From Hoeflea sp. (lineage in GTDB: Bacteria > Pseudomonadota > Alphaproteobacteria > Rhizobiales > Rhizobiaceae): DNA of 34,350 nucleotides. The translations under genes were made by a program, and so were the position numbers. The stretch lies in assembly GCF_014359905.1 (NCBI RefSeq), contig NZ_JACIYP010000059.1, positions 1 to 34,350 on the forward strand, in the 5' to 3' direction. This document shows, one piece after another, positions 23,799 to 31,006 of this stretch. How positions within the stretch are numbered: the first letter of the stretch is position 1; each line of letters begins with the position of its first letter. A model generated the notes under the pieces. That model searched no databases and was not told the origin of the DNA. It saw only the letters and a list, made by a program, of their open reading frames with translations.

Positions 23799-24632
23799 TC
23801 ACCCTTTCAGCAGCGCCAGCGCCTCGGCGTGGATCGCGGCATTGGCGGCGGCGATGATCCGCCCGCCCCGATGCGCGGCGCCGCCCTGCCAGTCGGTCAC
23901 GACGCCGCCCGCGGCGGTCACCACCGCGATCGGGGCCTGCACGTCATAAGGTTGCAGCCCCGCCTCGATCACCAGGTCGATCTGGCCCGAGGCGACCAGT
24001 GCATAGGCGTAGCAATCGGTGCCATAGCGCGTCAGCCGCGCGCGGCTTGAAACGGCGCGGAAGGCGGCATCCTCCTCGGCTGTGCCAAGTTCGGGATAGG
24101 TGGTGAAGAGGATCGCCTCGGCCAGCGGCCGCGCCGGGCGGCAGCGCAGCGCGCGCGGCCCCTGCGGGCCGGTCATCTCCGCCAGCCCGAGCCCGCCCAC
24201 GAACCGCTCGCCGATATAGGGCTGGTCGATGGCGCCGAGGATCGGGCCGCCGGCATCCGACACCCCGACCAGCACCCCCCAGGTCGGTGTGCCGGACAGG
24301 TAGCCGCGGGTGCCGTCGATCGGGTCCAGCACCCAGGTCAGGCCGCTGGTACCCGGGGTCAGCCCGTATTCCTCGCCCAGGATGGCGTCCTGCGGGCGCA
24401 TCCGCGCCAGAACCCCGGTCATCGCGCGCTCGGCGGCGCGGTCGGCCACCGTCACCGGATCGAAGCGGTCGGTTTCCTTGGTATCGGCCTCCAGCCCCTC
24501 GGCGCGGAAATGCCGGAGCGTCGCCACCCGCGCCGCGTCCGCCGCCGCATGAAGCGCCGCGATCAGCGACTGGCGTTCGGCGGCGGTCATCCCCGCATCT
24601 GTCCTGGCCTGACCGGTCATCGCGCGCCCCAT
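23799..24632 (-). CDS. hisN: inositol monophosphatase-family phosphatase, probably histidinol-phosphatase
   Basis: Up to 277 residues; in-frame ATGs at 24632, 24620 and 24590 are all possible and none has a clear ribosome binding site. The Li-sensitive phosphatase motifs are present: DPVTVADRAAE (58-68), LGEEYG (85-90), VLDPIDGTRGYLSG (101-114) and the late LQPYDVQAPI, where Tyr-Asp replaces the usual Trp-Asp. This variant with GTRG and YDVQA is typical of the HisN-type histidinol-phosphatase that completes histidine synthesis in many alphaproteobacteria. A general inositol phosphatase cannot be excluded. First clearly core gene to the right of the island. Confidence 0.82.
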   Translation of the reverse strand: MGRAMTGQARTDAGMTAAERQSLIAALHAAADAARVATLRHFRAEGLEADTKETDRFDPVTVADRAAERAMTGVLARMRPQDAILGEEYGLTPGTSGLTWVLDPIDGTRGYLSGTPTWGVLVGVSDAGGPILGAIDQPYIGERFVGGLGLAEMTGPQGPRALRCRPARPLAEAILFTTYPELGTAEEDAAFRAVSSRARLTRYGTDCYAYALVASGQIDLVIEAGLQPYDVQAPIAVVTAAGGVVTDWQGGAAHRGGRIIAAANAAIHAEALALLKG

Positions 24633-24679
24633 GCTGCCCCCGTCAGCGGTAGCCGGGGCGCAGGGGATGCGTCAAGCGC

Positions 24680-24751
24680 CACAGATCACCGGCGCAGCAA
24701 AGATCGCGGGCGCAGCAAAGATCACCGGCGCAGCAGAGATCACCGGCGCAG
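24680..24751. repeat. four 18-bp tandem repeats
   Basis: Unit CAAAGATCACCGGCGCAG, starting at 24680, 24698, 24716 and 24734, with one to three changes per copy. The array ends exactly at the stop codon of the XRE gene (24752-24754) and fills most of the gap to the phosphatase gene. Confidence 0.92.
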
Positions 24752-25114
24752 TCAGGCCACGTCGGACAGCACCCGCGCCAGATCGAACAGCCGGCGCCGC
24801 TGCGCCTCGGGGATGGCATAGTAGGAGCGGACGAGTTGCAACGCTTCCTTGTCGGCCAGGATGTCGGCCCCGATATCGGCGGCCTTGTCGGCCTTGCCGT
24901 CCAGCCCCTCGAAGAAGAAGCCGATCGGCACGCCCAGAACCTCGGAAATGTCCCACAGCCGCGACGCAGAGACCCGGTTCATCCCGGTTTCATACTTCTG
25001 TATCTGCTGGAACTTGATGCCGACCTTCTCTGCCAGCTGCTGCTGGGTGACGCCGATCATCCAGCGCCTGTGGCGGATGCGCTTGCCGACGTGAATGTCC
25101 ACGGGATGTTTCAT
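24752..25114 (-). CDS. XRE-family transcriptional regulator
   Basis: A 120-residue HTH protein. AGGGAGA lies eight bases upstream of the ATG at 25114. The HTH is strong: GKRIRHRRWMIGVTQQQLAE (10-29), VGIKFQQIQKYETG (31-44) and VSASRLWDISEVL (48-60), followed by the short GVPIGFFFEGL segment often seen in Rhodobacterales XRE proteins. The C-terminal half (~70-120) is helical, with no ligand domain I can name. It is divergent from a quinone oxidoreductase gene across a 349-bp region that carries TTTGCA-type repeats. It probably represses itself or its neighbour. Confidence 0.87.
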   Translation of the reverse strand: MKHPVDIHVGKRIRHRRWMIGVTQQQLAEKVGIKFQQIQKYETGMNRVSASRLWDISEVLGVPIGFFFEGLDGKADKAADIGADILADKEALQLVRSYYAIPEAQRRRLFDLARVLSDVA

Positions 25115-25463
25115 GTGTGGTCTCCCTCTTTCCTGCAGGTACAAGAAGCAATTATCGTGCCAACCACGCTGGCGCAGAAAAATTTTTGCGGACGCGAAAA
25201 AGGCGCGGGCAATACACGGAAACGTTGCGGCGCCGGCCTGGCCGCAGGGGCGGAAAAAGCCGCGATTCTCGCCGCGGCCGGCTGCTCTCGATCGCGTAAT
25301 CGGTCGAAATTGCAGAGGGCGGCGATCAGCTTCGCATTTTGCATCGCATTTTGCAATTTGCAAAGCGCCGGATCGCCGCGCGCGCATCGGCATCCGCAGG
25401 CACTGGCGCTGCACCTTCCGCAGGGGTAGCCTTGCCAGCAACCGTCCCGAACCCGAGGATCCC
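25115..25463. other. divergent intergenic region of XRE and oxidoreductase genes
   Basis: No gene. It holds the promoters of both flanking genes. The only clear structure is the TTTTGCA repeat cluster at 25333-25364. The rest is GC-rich without recognisable motifs. Confidence 0.5.
25333..25364. promoter_or_regulatory. TTTGCA repeat cluster, candidate operator
   Basis: CGCATTTTGCA occurs at 25333 and 25345 with a 12-bp period, and TTTGCAATTTGCAAA follows at 25350-25364. Two TTTGCA(A/T) octamers four bases apart resemble the TTTGCAAA-N4-TTTGCAAA site I recall for the ScfR-family regulator PccR of Rhodobacter sphaeroides. The binding protein here is unknown; the adjacent XRE protein is one candidate. 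Confidence 0.55.
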
Positions 25464-26426
25464 ATGCTTGCCTACCGTCTTGACGCCGTCGGCGCCCGGC
25501 CCCGCCTCATGCAGATCGACCGGCCCCGCCCGGCGGCGGGCGAGGTGCTGGTGCGCGTCGCCGCCTGCGGGCTGAACTTCGCCGACACGCTGGTGATCAA
25601 GGGCAGCTATCAGGAGGCGCCGCCCCTGCCCGCGACGCTGGGGATGGAGCTTGCGGGCACCGTCGAGGCGCTGGGGCCCGGCGTCACCGCCCCGCCGGTC
25701 GGCACCCGCGTCGCGGCCCATGTCGGGCATGGCGGGCTGGCGGAATATGCCTGCGTCCCCGCCGACCGCTGCCTGCCGATCCCCGACAGCATGAGCCTGG
25801 TCGATGCCGCGGCCTTCCAGATCGCCTATGGCACCAGCCATCTGGCGCTGACCCGCCGCGCCCGGCTGCAACCCGGCGAGACGCTGGTGGTCACCGGCGC
25901 CGCGGGCGGGGTCGGGCTGACGGCGGTGGAGATCGGCGCGCTGATGGGCGCGCGGGTGGTCGCGGTAGCGCGGGGGGCCGCCAGACTGGCCGCCGCTGCC
26001 GAAGCCGGGGCCTCGGTCTGCCTCGACAGCGACAGCGCCGACCTTCGGGCCGAGGTGAAGGCGCTTGGCGGCGCCGATGTGCTCTATGACGCGGTGGGGG
26101 GCGAGGCGTTTTCGGCCCTGTTCCGCGCGATGCGGCCCGAGGGCCGGATCCTCGCCATCGGCTTTGCAAGCGGGACGGTACCGCAAATCCGTGCCAACCA
26201 CCTGCTGGTCAAGAACCTGTCGGTGATGGGCTTCTACTGGGGCGGCTATCTGGGCTTCGCGCCGGAGGCCGTGCATGACAGCCTGGCCGAGCTGGTGCGC
26301 TGGCATGGCGAGGGCCGCATCAAGCCGCATGTCAGCCATGTGATGCCGCTGGAGCAGGCCGAGGCGGCGCTGGCGCTGCTGTCGGAGCGCAAGTCCACCG
26401 GGAAGGTCGTGGTGACGACAGGCTGA
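25464..26426 (+). CDS. zinc-independent quinone oxidoreductase (MDR family)
   Basis: A 320-residue enzyme. GAGG lies five bases before the ATG at 25464. It has the GroES-like N-domain with ACGLNFADTLVIKG (34-47) and LGMELAGTVEALGPGV (59-74), then the NADPH-binding Rossmann loop TGAAGGVGLTAVE (144-156), and ends KSTGKVVVTTG. Catalytic-zinc cysteines of alcohol dehydrogenases are absent, as in zeta-crystallin-type NADPH:quinone reductases. The C-terminal MPLEQAEAALALL is the family's closing helix. It probably reduces quinones or enones in the cytoplasm. It diverges from the XRE gene. Confidence 0.92.
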   Translation: MLAYRLDAVGARPRLMQIDRPRPAAGEVLVRVAACGLNFADTLVIKGSYQEAPPLPATLGMELAGTVEALGPGVTAPPVGTRVAAHVGHGGLAEYACVPADRCLPIPDSMSLVDAAAFQIAYGTSHLALTRRARLQPGETLVVTGAAGGVGLTAVEIGALMGARVVAVARGAARLAAAAEAGASVCLDSDSADLRAEVKALGGADVLYDAVGGEAFSALFRAMRPEGRILAIGFASGTVPQIRANHLLVKNLSVMGFYWGGYLGFAPEAVHDSLAELVRWHGEGRIKPHVSHVMPLEQAEAALALLSERKSTGKVVVTTG

Positions 26427-26443
26427 GCCTCGCGCCCGGGTTC

Positions 26444-26501
26444 GCGCACACGCTTTCGCGCGCACGGTTTCCGGCGCACGGTTTCCGGCGCATGGTTTTC
26501 G
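26444..26501. repeat. short tandem repeats (14-bp unit)
   Basis: GCGCACGGTTTCCG at 26460 and 26474, a variant (GCGCATGGTTTTCG) at 26488 and a weaker copy before 26460. The array lies between the oxidoreductase stop and the Bax1-I gene, within about 100 bp of the latter's start. Confidence 0.85.
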
Positions 26502-26596
26502 GGCCATGACCCTTGAACGAAAGCGGCACCCGCCCGATATTGGTTGCGGGCGGGTGTGTCGTGCACATGCCCGAGGGAAACGCAACGGAGGCTTCA

Positions 26597-27319
26597 ATGG
26601 CTGACTACAACACGATCCGCGCCGGCCGGGTGGGCGCCGGAGCGGTTCGCATCGACGAGGGCCTGAAGGCCCACATGAACAAGGTTTACGGGCTGATGTC
26701 CGTCGGCCTCGCCTTTACCGGTCTGGTCGCGTATTTCGTCGGCAGCAATGACGCGCTGCTGGCGTCGATCTTCGGTTCGCCGCTGAAATGGGTGGTGATG
26801 TTCGCGCCGCTGGCCGTCGTCTTCGCCTTCGGCGCCATGATCAACCGGATGTCGGTCGCGACCGCGCAGATGGTGTTCTTCGGTTTCGCCGCGCTGATGG
26901 GCCTGTCGATCAGCTACATCTTCGCCGTCTACACCGGCGTGTCGATCGCGCAGACCTTCCTGATCACCGCCATCGCCTTCGCGGGCCTGTCGCTTTACGG
27001 CTACACGACCAAGCGCGACCTGTCGGCGATGGGTGCCTTCCTGGTGATGGGCCTGATCGGCCTGATCGTCGCCTCCATCGTGAACATCTTCCTCGCCTCC
27101 TCGGCGATGGCCTTCGCGATCTCGGTGATCGGCGTGCTGATCTTCGCGGGGCTGACCGCCTTCGACACGCAGCGGATCAAGACCGACTATATCCAGCACG
27201 CGCAGGTGGGTGATGCCGAGTGGCTGGGCAAATCCGCGATCCTCGGCGCGCTGACGCTGTATCTCGACTTCCTCAACCTGTTCATGTTCCTGCTGCAATT
27301 CCTCGGCAACCGCGAATAG
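26597..27319 (+). CDS. Bax inhibitor-1/YccA family membrane protein
   Basis: A 240-residue integral membrane protein. CGGAGG lies seven bases before the ATG at 26597. After a short hydrophilic N-terminus (IRAGRVGAGAVRIDEGLKAH) come seven hydrophobic helices, with family marks MNKVYGLMSVGLAFTG (27-42), GLSLYGYTTKRDLSAMG (~130-146) and the C-terminal TAFDTQRIKTDY with its conserved Asp, then LYLDFLNLFMFLLQFLG. Bacterial members are pH-dependent calcium leak channels or membrane-protease partners; which applies here is unknown. It is monocistronic by position. Confidence 0.94.
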   Translation: MADYNTIRAGRVGAGAVRIDEGLKAHMNKVYGLMSVGLAFTGLVAYFVGSNDALLASIFGSPLKWVVMFAPLAVVFAFGAMINRMSVATAQMVFFGFAALMGLSISYIFAVYTGVSIAQTFLITAIAFAGLSLYGYTTKRDLSAMGAFLVMGLIGLIVASIVNIFLASSAMAFAISVIGVLIFAGLTAFDTQRIKTDYIQHAQVGDAEWLGKSAILGALTLYLDFLNLFMFLLQFLGNRE

Positions 27320-27331
27320 GCAGCGGCCCGG

Positions 27332-27373
27332 TCGGCAGACAGCAATCGGCAGACAGCAATCGGCAGACGGCAT
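27332..27373. repeat. three 14-bp tandem repeats
   Basis: TCGGCAGACAGCAA at 27332 and 27346, and TCGGCAGACGGCAT at 27360. The array starts 12 bases after the Bax1-I stop codon. Confidence 0.92.
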
Positions 27374-27489
27374 GGGGCTGGTGGGACACCACCGGCCCCT
27401 TCCGTTTCTGCGCGGGCCTTCCGTTTCTGCACAGGGGGGGGGTGGCGCCGGGCGCGGGGCAAGGCTGCGCAAGGGGGCGCGGAACGCGA

Positions 27490-27518
27490 GGGGCCGCGCC
27501 CTTGCGGTGCGCGGCCCC
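27490..27518. terminator. strong GC hairpin between convergent genes
   Basis: GGGGCCGCGC (27490-27499) pairs with GCGCGGCCCC (27509-27518) over a nine-base loop. It lies between the Bax1-I and rpmG genes, which converge. No T-run follows, so termination is inferred from position and stem strength. Confidence 0.5.
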
Positions 27519-27541
27519 GATGCCATCCGGCTCGGCAGATC

Positions 27542-27709
27542 CTACTTGATCTTGCCTTCCTTGTATTCGACATGCTCCCGCTTCACCGGGTCATATTTGC
27601 GCACGACCATCTTTTCGGTCATGGTGCGGGCATTCTTCTTGGTCACATAGAAGTGCCCGGTGCCCGCCGTCGAGTTCAGACGGATCTTGATCGTCGTCGG
27701 CTTCGCCAT
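27542..27709 (-). CDS. rpmG: 50S ribosomal protein L33, zinc-free form
   Basis: 55 residues: [20 protein letters not shown], then [20 protein letters not shown] and [15 protein letters not shown]. This is full length for L33. It lacks the CxxC pairs of the zinc-binding form, so it is the C-minus type usual in alphaproteobacteria. AGGA-type purines precede the ATG at 27709. It is part of the large ribosomal subunit near the E site. Confidence 0.97.
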   Translation of the reverse strand: MAKPTTIKIRLNSTAGTGHFYVTKKNARTMTEKMVVRKYDPVKREHVEYKEGKIK

Positions 27710-27833
27710 TGTCCTGTCTCCTGCGCGACGGGCACGGCGCGGAAGGCCGGCCCGTTGAAATCCTTGAAGCCCGCCTTTTACCCACGCCAGCACCCGAGTC
27801 AACAGCGCATTGCCCGCAGACGCGCGACCGGCG

Positions 27834-27864
27834 CGAAAAACCCCGGCAGCGGCGCCGCTGCCGG
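27834..27864 (-). terminator. intrinsic terminator of the glycosyltransferase gene
   Basis: A perfect 22-bp palindrome (27843-27864; arms CCGGCAGCGGC and GCCGCTGCCGG) is followed on the minus strand by GGTTTTTC. It lies 14 bases past the glycosyltransferase stop codon. Confidence 0.85.
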
Positions 27865-27877
27865 TGCAGGCGGGATC

Positions 27878-28831
27878 TCAGGCCCCCGCGGTCGCCGTCT
27901 GAAAGCGCGAGCGGAACCAGCCCCAGGCAGAAGCCTCCGCCTCGGCAACGCCGGGGATCGCCCGCAGGCGGCTCTCCCAGAGGCGGACCTCGGGGCGCAT
28001 CTCGACAAGCGAGGTGCACTCGACATCATTGCGGTTCGAGGCGGTGTAGAACGCGCTTCCGATCTTGCGCTTGCCGTTGCGGCGGCCATTCGCGTCGCCC
28101 CGCGCGCGCTTGAGCAGGTGCAGGTCGTCCGATTTCACATGGTGATGATGCAGGCAGGCATTGTCCCAGGTCAGGTGCCCGGCGGTCACCGCATAGCCCG
28201 ACCCGCGCAGGGTCAGCAGCTTTTCCACCGGCATCGCCCGCCCGGCGGTGTTCACCACCCTCGGCGGCCCCTGCCCCAGCGGCAGCTTCGGGGTGTGCAC
28301 GCCCATCATGCCAAAGGCGCGGGGCCGGAACAGCGTCTTGTAGCCGACGGGATCGTCGCTGCCGATCTGCGGCAACCGGCCTTCGCAGAGGGTGAAGCTT
28401 TCGACGACGCTGCCGCCCTCCCAGCGGGTCTTTCCCGCCGATCCGAAATGCCGCCACATCAGGGCGATGGCGTCGGCACCCGGATACAGCGCCACAAGAT
28501 CCCCGATCCTGCGCCGGCCTGCCGTGACGTTCACGAACTCGTCGGCGTCGATGTGCAGCACCCAGTCCGCCTGCCGGACATGATCGAGCGCACAGGCCAG
28601 GTGCAGGGCCTGCTTCTGGATCGTCCCCTCGGCGTACGGCCCCGGATTCGGATGATGTTCGACGGGCGCCTCCTGCCCCAGCAGGTCAAGCAGGCGGTCG
28701 GTTCCATCCTCGCAGTCATTGGTAAAGACGACGATCCGGTCGAAGCCGATCGCAAGATGATGGGCGACCCATTCGACGACAAACAGCGCCTCGTTGCGCA
28801 TACATGCGACGATGACCTTGCCTGGTTCCAT
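27878..28831 (-). CDS. glycosyltransferase family 2-like protein
   Basis: A 317-residue enzyme from the ATG at 28831. The N-terminus KVIVACMRNEALFVVEWVAH (5-24) is the nucleotide-sugar-binding strand and helix of the Glyco_tranf_2_4/GT92-like group, followed by GFDRIVVFTNDCEDGT (29-44) and the metal-binding LHIDADEFV (92-100) with its DxD. A His cluster, LHHHHVKSDD, and an Arg-rich helix lie in the C-terminal half. There is no signal peptide or membrane helix, so it is cytoplasmic or peripheral. Donor and acceptor are unknown; such enzymes often act on capsule or surface glycans. It ends at a strong terminator and lies downstream of rnpB on the same strand. Confidence 0.87.
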   Translation of the reverse strand: MEPGKVIVACMRNEALFVVEWVAHHLAIGFDRIVVFTNDCEDGTDRLLDLLGQEAPVEHHPNPGPYAEGTIQKQALHLACALDHVRQADWVLHIDADEFVNVTAGRRRIGDLVALYPGADAIALMWRHFGSAGKTRWEGGSVVESFTLCEGRLPQIGSDDPVGYKTLFRPRAFGMMGVHTPKLPLGQGPPRVVNTAGRAMPVEKLLTLRGSGYAVTAGHLTWDNACLHHHHVKSDDLHLLKRARGDANGRRNGKRKIGSAFYTASNRNDVECTSLVEMRPEVRLWESRLRAIPGVAEAEASAWGWFRSRFQTATAGA

Positions 28832-28900
28832 CACCTGCCCCGGGTGCCCCGCCACCAGTGAAGCCACAGGGCCCGAAGGATTGCAAGGGCGGCAGACTTT

Positions 28901-29350
28901 GCGCGGATGGCCTGTAAGCCGGATTCTGTGCAGGGGCCTGCCTGCGCGAGGCCCCCCGATGACCATTCCTCTGCCCCCGCCCTTGCGGACGGGATCCAGC
29001 TGCCAACCCGGGCCTCTCGGGCTGAAGCGTCTCTGCGGCGGCCGGTTGCCCGGCCTGCCCCGCGCGAGGCCCCTATTCGGCATTGCTCCCGGTGGGGCTT
29101 GCCGTGCCGTCCCTGTTGCCAGGTCCGCGGTGGGCTCTTGCCCCACCGTTTCACCCTTGCCTGCGAGGCGAAGGCCGGGCCGAGGCCCGAACCCCCGCCC
29201 GCAGGCGGTTTCTTTTCTGTGGCGCTTTCCCTCGGGTTGCCCCGGCCGGGCGTTACCCGGCACCGTTGCTTCATGGAGTCCGGACTTTCCTCGCACGCCC
29301 CGGTTTCCTTGCGGACCCTGTTGCGCACGCGGTCATCCGGCCATCCGCGC
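28901..29350 (-). ncRNA. rnpB: RNase P RNA (bacterial type A)
   Basis: On the minus strand the hallmark GAGGAAAGTCCGGACTCC lies about 55 bases from the 5' end, and CACAGAATCCGGCTTACAGG lies at the 3' end. The outer helix P1 is a perfect 12-bp match: GCGCGGATGGCC at 29350-29339 pairs with GGCCATCCGCGC at 28912-28901, which sets the boundaries. An internal AATAGG core element is also visible. The length of about 450 is at the high end for the type. This is the catalytic subunit that matures tRNA 5' ends. Long open frames drawn across it on both strands are not genes. Confidence 0.96.
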
Positions 29351-29357
29351 GGGCTGA

Positions 29358-29386
29358 CAGCTATGCGGTGCGGGGGCCGGCGTCAA
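29358..29386 (-). promoter_or_regulatory. putative rnpB promoter
   Basis: On the minus strand TTGACG (29386-29381) and TAGCTG (29363-29358) are 17 bases apart, and the predicted start falls seven to eight bases later, at the 5' end of helix P1. The -35 hexamer is part of the first unit of a tandem repeat. Confidence 0.6.
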
Positions 29387-29438
29387 TGGGGGCCCGCGTC
29401 AATGGGGGCCCGCGTCAATGGGGCCCGCGTCAATGGGG
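29376..29438. repeat. four 15-17-bp tandem repeats
   Basis: Unit CCCGCGTCAATGGGGG with copies starting near 29376, 29393, 29409 and 29424, differing mainly in the number of G. Read on the minus strand, each unit contains TTGACG and, in the amidase frame, encodes Pro-Ile-Asp-Ala-Gly. The array therefore joins the amidase 3' end to the rnpB promoter. Confidence 0.9.
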
Positions 29439-30124
29439 AGCGCTGCGGCACCCGCCGGCCAGCGCCGCGCCAGATCCGCCGCCAGCGCGCACTCCACCCG
29501 CCCGAGCGGCCCCCGCGCCCAGGGCCGGAACCGCAGCCGGAACGCGGCAAGCAGCACAGGCGCGGCCACATCGGCAGGATAGCCGAACCGCACGAGATCG
29601 GCGCGGAACGCCGCCTCGTCGGCGCCATCCGCCACAGCGCCGGCCTCTGGCCAGACCGACAGCCCCGCCAGCGCCAGCCTGCGCCAGTCGAAGCGGGGGC
29701 CGGGATCGGACTTGCGGCCGGGCGCCATGTCGGAATGCGCGATCACCCCGGCGGGGCCGATGCCCCAGCGGGCCATCACCCCGGCCAGCAGCCGCTCCAG
29801 CGCCGCCATCTGCGGCTCGGCGAAGGGCCGGTCGCCGGGATTGGCCAGCTCGATGCCGATGGAGGCAGAGTTCACGTCGCCCCGCCCGCCCCAGCTGCCC
29901 GCACCCGCGTGCCAGGCACGCGCCGCCTCGGGCACCAGCGGTTCGGCGGTGCCATCCTCGGCGACCAGCCAATGCGCCGACACCTCGGCGGCCGGGTCGC
30001 AAAGCCGCGCGCGCGCGGCGGCGGCGCTGGCCATCGCGGTGTGATGGATCACGATCAGCGAAGGCCGCAGCCCGCCCCGCCGCTCGCCGAAATTCGGAGA
30101 GGGGAAGCCGGCGCCCGCGCTCAC
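29399..30124 (-). CDS. N-acetylmuramoyl-L-alanine amidase (AmpD type)
   Basis: About 241 residues from a GTG at 30124, four bases after the upstream gene's stop; no better start is visible. The amidase_2 fold is clear: LIVIHHTAMA with zinc ligand His27, AEVSAHWLVAEDGT (47-59), AWHAGAGSWGGRGDVNSASI (70-89), GIELANPGD, and IAHSDMAPGRKSDPGPRFDW with ligands His130 and Asp140 and the catalytic Lys138. AmpD cleaves the peptide from anhydro-muramyl products during cell-wall recycling. A C-terminal domain of peptidoglycan-binding type follows. The last residues (PIDAGPIDAGPH) are produced by the tandem repeat. There is no signal peptide, which fits a cytoplasmic recycling enzyme. Confidence 0.9.
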   Translation of the reverse strand: MSAGAGFPSPNFGERRGGLRPSLIVIHHTAMASAAAARARLCDPAAEVSAHWLVAEDGTAEPLVPEAARAWHAGAGSWGGRGDVNSASIGIELANPGDRPFAEPQMAALERLLAGVMARWGIGPAGVIAHSDMAPGRKSDPGPRFDWRRLALAGLSVWPEAGAVADGADEAAFRADLVRFGYPADVAAPVLLAAFRLRFRPWARGPLGRVECALAADLARRWPAGAAALPIDAGPIDAGPH

Positions 30125-30128
30125 CGGA

Positions 30129-30971
30129 TCAGCCGCGCGCCTTCTGGAACGGCGTCGGATCCCAGCGGCAGGCATAGCCGTCGCCATCGGGGTCGAGGTT
30201 GCCGCTGTCGCGTTCGGGGCCGCCCCGGCGCAGGAATTCCATCTGCGCCAGATCCTGCGAGGCGAACCTCGCGCAGTTGCGCTCGTAATTGGACAGGTGC
30301 AGGCCCATCCGGGTATAGGCCGGCTGGCCCAGCGGATTGCGCGCGTTGATCGCGTATTCCACGATGTTCGGCCCCGTCTCGGTGCGCGGCGGCAGCGCGG
30401 TCGGCTGCACCTGCTGGTAGCGCGCCGCGTTCGCCGCAATCCGCGCCCGGTCCGACTCGATGGTCTCGCGCGAGGCGACGGCGGAAAAATCGTTCTCGTC
30501 GGAGATGCCCGCGGCGCCGGTGGCGGTGGCCGGGGCGGGCAGCGGGGCGGCGGGAGCCGGCTGGGACGGGAGCGGCTGGGACGAGAGCGGCTGATACGGC
30601 ACCGGCTGATAGGGAGAAGACGGAACCGGCTGATAGGGCGTGACCGCCGGCTGCGCCGGTGCCGCCGTCAGCGGTCCGTGCGGCGAGGTCGCGTTCAGCG
30701 CCGCGATCGCAGCCGAGCCGATCGCCTCATCGGGCGCCGCGGAAGACCCGATCGGCGCCGAGGACACCGGCGCGCCGGTGATCGCCGAGGCGGGGGCGGT
30801 GGGCCCGGTGCCATAGCTGCCCTGCGGCGCCGCCTGCCCCGAGTGCATCCGCATGTAATCGTTGTAACCGCCAAGGCCTGCGCCGCTGTCGGGCATCTTC
30901 GGCGCGCAGGCGGCCAGCGCCAGCAGCAGCGCCGCCGGCGGAACGATCCGCATGGAATGGGTCCGGATCAT
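30129..30971 (-). CDS. lipoprotein with C-terminal Excalibur calcium-binding motif
   Basis: About 280 residues. The start at 30971 gives MIRTHSMRIVPPAALLLALA followed by ACAP: a lipoprotein signal with lipobox LAAC. A later Met (MRIVPP, 30953) is possible. The middle (~90-170) is low-complexity, with repeats of YQPVP and SQPLP, and probably spans the periplasm or wall. The C-terminus has a folded part with YERNCARFASQDLAQMEFLR and the Excalibur signature DPDGDGYACRWD, a short calcium-binding loop with paired Cys seen in exported proteins and nucleases. It lies directly upstream of the amidase with a 4-base gap, so the two are likely co-transcribed. Confidence 0.86.
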   Translation of the reverse strand: MIRTHSMRIVPPAALLLALAACAPKMPDSGAGLGGYNDYMRMHSGQAAPQGSYGTGPTAPASAITGAPVSSAPIGSSAAPDEAIGSAAIAALNATSPHGPLTAAPAQPAVTPYQPVPSSPYQPVPYQPLSSQPLPSQPAPAAPLPAPATATGAAGISDENDFSAVASRETIESDRARIAANAARYQQVQPTALPPRTETGPNIVEYAINARNPLGQPAYTRMGLHLSNYERNCARFASQDLAQMEFLRRGGPERDSGNLDPDGDGYACRWDPTPFQKARG

Positions 30972-31006
30972 CGAAACACCCCGTGTCCTTCGCAATCCCG
31001 CGCCGC

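Noticed and set aside
24680..24751. Repeat array considered as a CRISPR
   Set aside because: Units are 18 bp and directly adjacent, with no spacers and no cas genes.
25326..26597. A 423-codon minus-strand frame opposite the quinone oxidoreductase
   Set aside because: Shadow frame; the oxidoreductase is certain from its motifs.
28907..30349. A long plus-strand open frame over rnpB and the amidase
   Set aside because: It crosses a clear RNase P RNA and is antisense to a recognised amidase; the predicted protein is low-complexity Arg/Pro/Gly.
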